Positions 59,201-64,000 of a stretch of DNA of 64,000 nucleotides are shown here, piece after piece. The DNA is from Cliona cf. orientalis (Eukaryota > Porifera > Demospongiae > Clionaida > Clionaidae). Within the stretch, counting starts at the first letter, position 1; each line of letters begins with the position of its first letter. The notes below the pieces were generated by a model. It was not told where the DNA came from. It saw only the letters and a list, made by a program, of their open reading frames with translations, and searched no databases. The stretch is from assembly GCA_963930775.1 (NCBI GenBank), contig OZ005696.1, positions 248,001 to 312,000 of the forward strand, given 5' to 3'. The position numbers and the translations under genes are program-made.

Positions 59201-61100
59201 CTTGATACGGTTTACTTTGGTCATCCTCGCACTGCTCATGACTGTAGTGCAATACTCTATGTTATTGCTAACTTGCAGGAGTGTCGTTATGGTTTGGAGG
59301 TTAGCCTTGATAATGCTAGTGAGAACCAAGTTAAAGAACTAGTGGGCATACTAGCTAATAAGAAAGGAAAGCTATGGATTTCTAAATTGGATCTGAGTGG
59401 TAGTAGACTAACAATCTCTAGTCTGCAGGTATTAGAAAGTGCAGCACGTGGTTACATGTTTGCTGAATTGGAGGACCTTAACCTGGAGGGGTCTCTCACC
59501 AGTGATGCTGACACTAATGCTAAGTGGTTAGTTACTCTTTCAGGTCATTGTCCTAACCTGAAGAGGCTTGATCTTTCTTACAACAATCTTGGTGTTCCTG
59601 GAGCATGTGCTCTAGCGAAACTATATGTAAGTGATCAGTTGTATTTAAATGAGACCAATCTTGGTGACAATGGTTTGGCTATTGTGGTTAAGAGTTTCAA
59701 AGTCATATCTCACGGCCTTGGGTTGGTAGACAATGATATCCATGCCTCTGGTATTTCATGCTTGGCTGATGCTGTTTGTTCAGGAGAGCTTGAGCTGTTA
59801 TCAAAATTTAATATTATTCATGATTATGAGAGTGCGCTTGATCTCAGTGGCAACCCACTAGGACTTGAAGGAACCATAGCTGTTGGTAGGATGCTCAGTA
59901 GTAGTCACTGTGAACTGTACAATGTTAACTTGTCCAGGTGTGATCTAACAACAGCTGGGGGTTGTCTTCCCAGTACTGACTCTATATCTTGTGAGGCTGT
60001 GGGACGACAGCTTTGTCAAATGCTTCAAACTAATACCGTAATGTCGCTTATTCTGGATCACAACAGCTTTACAGGTGATGGTATTCACATTCTAGTGTCC
60101 TTAATGCACTTGTGTCCAAGTTTGGAATATCTCAGTACCCATAACTGTGGTATCACTTCTGATGACCTCATATGGCTTCTTGATAAACTCGAATCTTCAT
60201 CACCTGATCTTTGCAGTGAGCTAAGAGAATGGTACCTTCAGGATAATCAAATAGATGGCAGAGGTGTGTCTGCTCTAATAGATCACCTACCATCACTCTT
60301 GCCTCGTTTGGGATGTAGTGCATTTGATATTGATAGCCTTTCCAGAAACCCAGTTATACACAATAGTGAGATGATGGAGACGCTGAAGGAGGAACTGGCT
60401 AGACATCGAGAGAGAGAATCCGATGAGGAGGAACAGACAAGACTTCATTATGATATGGAGAAGAGTCATGAGGTGAAAATGCATGAAGAGGTGAGCTGAT
60501 CTGAATCTACTGTAACTAGATACTATGCTTTACTGATTTCTCCCCCAATGAATGATGCATTGTTGCATGACAAGATGTTCAACACATATAGCTATAATAT
60601 TTAAACAATCGTTTGTTAAAAGTATCCATATTTGAATATATGGAATTTTTTGAACTGTTTTCTTATGGATGTATACACTATATTGAGGCTAATGCATTTT
60701 TATTGAACTTTGTTTTCTTGATATACGATTCTTCCCTTCCCTAGAAGAGAATGTTTTGTTCCAGGAGTATTTTGCAAAATCATTCTAGCCAAAAAAAGTC
60801 CAACCTATGAAACTCCACTACCTTAATTGAGTCACTTTTTCACCTCAGGCCTCGAGTGGAAGTGACTCTGAGCTTCCAGTGAAGAAGCTGAAGACCACGC
60901 CCTTGGCCCACCCACACCAGCACAAGCAAAAGAAGATAAGGAAGCAAAGAAGGCAACGAAAGAGCAAAGCTCGCACCAAACTTAGCCCCCTACCGAAGAC
61001 ATGGAGACATCGAGAAGAGAGACTGGAGGAGGAACTAAATGATGAGCCTCTATACACACAACAAAATCGAGGTAAAGCAAACCAACAAAGAGTGAGTTAG
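50243..61100 (+). CDS. Gene C: CARD-like, TIR, NACHT, LRR receptor with basic tail
   Basis: Exons are 50243-50552, 53505-53561, 55318-55748, 57308-57350, 57720-60490 and 60849-61100. Lengths sum to 3864 bases, so the frame closes exactly, giving 1287 residues. Order: CARD-like domain 1-103, linker to 122, TIR about 123-266 (KVFISFSRRR, RPWMDEKGL, SLWCLREL, Glu 206). A short linker precedes NACHT at about 365-530 (GDAGIGKTT at 371, LIIADGWDEL at 446, VVTSRP). LRRs lie at about 835-1170, then an acidic coiled segment and a Lys/Arg-rich tail. NACHT proteins oligomerise on ligand sensing. TIR and death-fold domains would be the outputs, so an intracellular immune receptor is inferred. No signal peptide or membrane segment is seen. 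Introns 1 and 2 are filled with transposons. Confidence 0.8.
50608..53462. mobile_element. Mutator-like element, 2.86 kb, in intron 1 of gene C
   Basis: Starts TAGCCTCGTATCCAGGCCCT and ends GGGTACGAGGCTA, with inverted ends of about 55 bp. The exact 9-bp repeat GGACATGAT flanks it (50599-50607 and 53463-53471). It has no transposase frame. Nested inside are an inverted pair at 51497-52110 and a CAGGG element at 52288-52780. Confidence 0.8.
52288..52780. mobile_element. CAGGGTTTCATTT-ended element, 5-bp duplication
   Basis: Ends CAGGGTTTCATTTAGG and CCTAAATGAAACCCTG. GCTTT is duplicated on both sides. The same family occurs at 27325 and, with diverged ends, at 63299. It is non-coding. Confidence 0.65.
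53593..54028. mobile_element. GTGACCGG-family element in intron 2 of gene C
   Basis: Left end CACCGGATCTGAGAAAACCT, right end GTCAGATCCAGTCAC. It directly abuts a second family member at 54033. The pair is bracketed by ATGGTTATA on both sides of the intron. Confidence 0.55.
54033..55280. mobile_element. GTGACCGG-family element carrying a nested Mutator-like element
   Basis: Left end GTGACGGGATCTGACAAAAC, right end GGTTTTCTCAGAGATAGTCAC. About 685 bp of its own sequence surrounds the 563-bp element at 54383. Confidence 0.6.
54383..54945. mobile_element. Mutator-like miniature element, 563 bp, 9-bp duplication
   Basis: Starts TAGCCTCGTCCCCAGGCACC and ends GGACGAGGCTA. The arms run over 100 bp and include the CACGTGCGTGACGTCAGG stretch. 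CAATCGGCT flanks it exactly (54374-54382 and 54946-54954). The ends match the 7687-10268 element. Confidence 0.8.
55318..55748 (+). CDS. Gene C exon 3: TIR domain
   Basis: It takes one base from exon 2 (phase 1) and ends in phase 0 at the GTATTT donor. Box 1 is KVFISFSRR, box 2 lies around RPWMDEKGLEFGDVLAKEIF, and IPIMTSGYATSLWCLREL contains the Trp-Cys-x-x-x-Glu pattern shared with NAD-cleaving TIRs. Confidence 0.85.
55805..56395 (-). repeat. Inverted, rearranged fragment of the 1.3-kb CACACTAAGTAG repeat
   Basis: AATGCATGGCTTCCTATACA occurs twice (about 55816 and 56197) in inverted relation to 12360. The end CTACTTAGTGTAGTACTTAG at about 56380 is the repeat terminus. It lies in intron 3 of gene C. 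Confidence 0.55.
56762..57229. mobile_element. Miniature element, CCGTATTTTCTCGTTATTAG end, TA on left
   Basis: A 468-bp unit in intron 3 of gene C with inverted AAGCGCATGCGC and TTAGGCGCA runs. The right end is slightly decayed. Confidence 0.55.
57720..60490 (+). CDS. Gene C exon 5: NACHT-LRR cassette
   Basis: A single 2771-base open exon, phase 1 in and phase 0 out. The Walker A at 57989 (GDAGIGKTT), Walker B near 58214 (LIIADGWDEL) and SRP motif mark NACHT. A winged-helix-like region follows, with FLHLTFQEYLAALNL typical of NLR proteins. LRR units read LKRLDLSYNNLGVPGACALA, LDLSGNPLGLEGTIAVG and LILDHNSFTGDGIHIL. The last 40 residues are charged and coiled-coil-like. No internal stop or frameshift is seen. 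Confidence 0.9.
60849..61100 (+). CDS. Gene C exon 6: basic C-terminal tail
   Basis: Acceptor CACCTCAG, phase-0 start, stop TAG at 61098. The 83 residues are rich in Lys and Arg (KKIRKQRRQRKSKARTK), which resembles a nuclear or nucleic-acid-binding tail, then an EERLEEEL helix. Copies at 29242 and 30298 show that the exon travels with the gene family. A donor-like GGTAAAGC at 61072 might add a further exon. Confidence 0.65.
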   Translation, partial: ASSGSDSELPVKKLKTTPLAHPHQHKQKKIRKQRRQRKSKARTKLSPLPKTWRHREERLEEELNDEPLYTQQNRGKANQQRVS

Positions 61101-61959
61101 TGTTAGGAGTACAACGTGTGGTTAAATGATTGGGGTTTTGCCATGTAGGCTAGTCAGGCCAGAAAGATTTCATTTTGTCCATACAGATGTGAATGACATG
61201 CCGTGAAAACAAAATTATTGTATCATAAGTAGATAAACTCTGTCATGATGCTTTGATTGTACGTATACTGCTTGCATCCATAAGCTCTTCATAGTATGGC
61301 AACTAACTTAAACTGGAGACAAAAGCTCATTGCGAATCAAGATAATCCTTTCCAATATATATATTCAAACACTGCTACTTTCTAATTGATTTTGGAATTG
61401 GTACAGGGGTGCATGTGTTGTTGCTTTTGAGCTGTCAAAGTATGAAAAAATAGACCAGGTCCTGTGGCTCAATAGTACACAGTTTACCACAAGAATATAA
61501 CAAGCCACAATTGCTTCCTGCTTCCTGGAAATCCATGTAGCCCCACCTAACCCTAACCAACAAAAGCACACCCAGCCAATATACTCTAGACCATGCATGC
61601 TAGAATCTGTATGTGCAGCTGCTCAAGAACAGAAACAAGGCTTTTCCCTAGAAATTGTTGCCTGAAACTTCTCAAAACTCTCAGAAACAGCTCTCCATGA
61701 AAGGGCCTTCACTGGGAGGTGGATGCATGCATGCACTTCGTAGAGAACGCTTTCAGGTTACCAAGTAAGACTTGTCTGCCTCTTCTTGAGTAGCTCTTTC
61801 AGGTGAATACTCAACAAAGGCTTATGTTTGTCTCCTTTGTCAACTGTGCTTCACTGCATGAAGTTCGTGCATTTCTTGTAAAATTCCGTGTGCAGCTTGA
61901 GCACTGGTAGTATACCCCCAGAACATATGTGTGTTATTTAGAATCGTTTTTCTGCATAT
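61101..61959. other. 3' flank of gene C, duplicated at 29467-30115
   Basis: Non-coding. Colinear and highly similar to the sequence after the tail-exon copy at 29242, including ACCAACAAAAGCACACCCAG. I see no clear terminator or polyadenylation signal. Confidence 0.5.
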
Positions 61960-62796
61960 CTGACTGGATCTGAGAAAACCTGGCATATTGCCAAAATGTG
62001 CATATGGTGCAATGTGCGTTTTTAGTATCTACAGTCAAAGAATATGAAAGTTGCCACCGCCTATAGAGGGTAAACGTAAGTTACCAAGGTGAAATAGCCT
62101 TTATTTTGACCTACCTGGTCTGTACAGCTGCTGTGCACAGAACCCATTGATTTCTGGTTCACGTATAGTATATGGAAACCCTATACACGTGCATAGCAAC
62201 GCCTTTCGACCATAATTTCTCAATTATTGGGGGTGTAACGTGAGCGTTCTAGCTCCATAACCAAGCGTGCGATATGAGGCAGGTTAGCCCTATGATACAG
62301 CTATACAAATATGTGAGCGGATTTGAGAAAAGGGCCCACTTCGCGCAAAACGCGAATTTTTGGCACTTTTCAAGCTGTCACCACACAAAAACTGTAAGAG
62401 CCTTAGGCTTCTGGCTTGGTTTGTAAGTGAATCAGGCCTTCTACTAAATATATCCAACGTTAGAGAGTCTGGCTAAGCTCCTGTCCAAAGCACTGAACGC
62501 TTGAAGTGAGGCATAAAACGGCCGATTTCGAATGCGATCGATACGCGCGGGCGCCACGCCCACACCGGATGTGGGCGGGGCGCGACATTTACAGCGAGTG
62601 TTGACTAATGACTGAAGAATGTTTGCTCCAAGTCTGAAGCTCATAGCTACTATAGTTCAAAAGTTATGCGCGATTTAAAACGAAATTTCGGAAAATGCGC
62701 GAAGTGGGCCCTTTTCTCAAATCCGCTCACATATACTACTAACTAAATTTTCATGGATTGTCAAATAATATGGCAAGTTTTCTCAGATCCAGTAAC
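61960..62796. mobile_element. GTGACCGG-family element, ATAT flanks, with nested relative
   Basis: Left end CTGACTGGATCTGAGAAAAC, right end TTCTCAGATCCAGTAAC, ATAT on both sides. A 408-bp unit (62323-62730) with ends GTGAGCGGATTTGAGAAAAG is nested inside and also has ATAT on both sides. Confidence 0.6.
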
Positions 62797-63214
62797 ATAT
62801 TATGGTCCCATTCTATTCAGCCCCAGAACATGCTATGGACATAGTTCAAAAATTAGCAGATAGAGCATAAAAAAACTGAAATTTTTACGTTCCAGAATTT
62901 TCAATTTCACTTTCATTATCAAATTATAAGCAAAAATTTAATGCCTTTTTTTCACTGCCAGTGATGCTGTGAAAGATTGTCGAAGGTTTTTTAACAGGAT
63001 TCAAGTATAGGCAAAACCACATTGTGGTCAGCAGCTACTATATATATAAATGAAACGATTTACCATATCCCTAGTAGCTTAATAATATGGTGAAGGGTTA
63101 CTGTTTATGTGTAAGTAGCATACTTAATTTATGCAATGTTACGTAATCATCAACTACTTTAAAGTGGCATAACTTGAAAATGAAAACAGATGACAAATTT
63201 TAAAATATTAATTT

Positions 63215-63967
63215 GTGACCGTCTCAGAGAAAATCTGGCATATGGGATTTTTTGTGAAAGTTGAATTTGATGCAGGGGTTTATCTGCATACAGCCCAGCA
63301 GGGTGTGTTTCCCCCCCAAGAGATTCTGTTTCCCCCCCCCCTAAAAATTAACAAAAAATTAATTAAAATCTGGACTAATTATGTTGAAGTGTTACTTAGG
63401 TGCCTTTATGGGAACATTAATATTAATTTATGCTTTAGCTTCCCGCGCTTTGCGCGGGAGGGGGCACATCCCCCTCCCGCACCCACCCCCTTGGGCCGCC
63501 AAGGCGGCCGATTACTTCAACTTCTCCCATGTTTCCCCCCCTAAATTTTTGGGCCAGATAAAACCCTGTGATGTATGGTTAATAAGCTCTACCATAGAGC
63601 TAACCCGCGTTCAAGTTTCAAACCGACTGTGTACTTTGTTGTGGAGATACAACGCTTGTTTGCATGAGCGAACGTACAGTAGTTCGATGAATTTAGCTGT
63701 ATCTAGATAGCCTACTGGTGGGAATTCTAATTAGCGCCCATAGCAACGGGCTCTGCTGTACAGACTACGTAGATCAAAATGAAGGCTTATTTCGCCTTTG
63801 TAACTTACGGTTAGCCACTGTAGACAACGGCAAAGGTAAGGTTCTTTGGCATGAATATGACAAAAACTCAACTTGGACAGTTTTTTTACTTAAGTTGAGG
63901 TACTAAAACGCGCATTGCGCGAACAGCATGCAGATCCCATATGCCGGGTTTTGTCAGATACGGTCAC
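63215..63967. mobile_element. GTGACCGG-family element with nested CAGGG element
   Basis: Left end GTGACCGTCTCAGAGAAAAT, right end TTTTGTCAGATACGGTCAC, ATTT on both sides. Unit 63299-63568 (CAGGGTG and ACCCTG ends, C-rich) is nested within it. It is non-coding. Confidence 0.6.
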
Positions 63968-64000
63968 ATTTGTTTCCAAAATATTCACTTAAATTTCACA

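Noticed and set aside
1-64000. CRISPR arrays, bacterial operons, rRNA genes
   Set aside because: Tandem repeats here lack unique spacers of uniform size, genes are spliced and no rRNA-like stretch is seen.

Overview
The window is animal nuclear DNA, most likely from a sponge (demosponge-like). The genes have GT-AG introns, some only 57 to 97 bases long. The domains are metazoan innate-immunity types: Death, TIR, NACHT, LRR, fibronectin III and Ig. The spaces between exons are packed with small inverted-repeat DNA transposons. I see no bacterial operons, CRISPR arrays, rRNA or tRNA genes. The species is inferred, not proven.

Layout. 1-3416 holds a four-exon Death-domain gene (+). 4093-5525 holds a decayed Ig-like gene (-). 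5607-29466 holds two paralogous genes, A (5607-6759) and B (10315 to about 28722). Both start with a CARD-like death-fold exon, a short linker exon and a TIR exon. A is cut off after its TIR exon. B has been stretched to 18 kb by nested transposons and ends in a miniature element that supplies a stop. A basic C-terminal exon is duplicated at 29242 and, in part, at 30298. 16.8-26 kb and 30.5-36.4 kb are mostly decayed repeats. 36466-37877 is a long isolated exon D: an unnamed helical domain plus fibronectin III. 38916-42754 is a P-like DNA transposon with two convergent genes. 43-50 kb is repeats, including a decayed retrotransposon gag piece and a 350-bp palindrome. 50243-61100 is gene C, which looks complete: CARD-like, TIR, NACHT, LRR and a basic tail, 1287 residues from six exons with matching phases. 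61.1-64 kb is more nested repeats.

How the parts fit. A, B and C keep the same exon phases. After the TIR exon comes a short phase 0-to-1 linker exon, then one long phase 1-to-0 exon, then a phase-0 basic tail exon. In C the long exon is NACHT-LRR. In B it is the start of a D-type exon. In D it is intact but has lost its 5' exons. The locus therefore looks like a family of TIR receptors whose middle cassette is exchangeable behind a constant front end. This is the most interesting system in the window.

Mobile DNA. At least six elements share TAGYCTCG ends and exact 9-bp target duplications (Mutator-like). Others have TA duplications with CCGTA ends, an ATAT-flanked GTGACCGG family, CAGGG-ended elements, a Harbinger-like element and a pogo-like element. 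Two of the three TIR paralogs took independent large insertions in the same intron 1.
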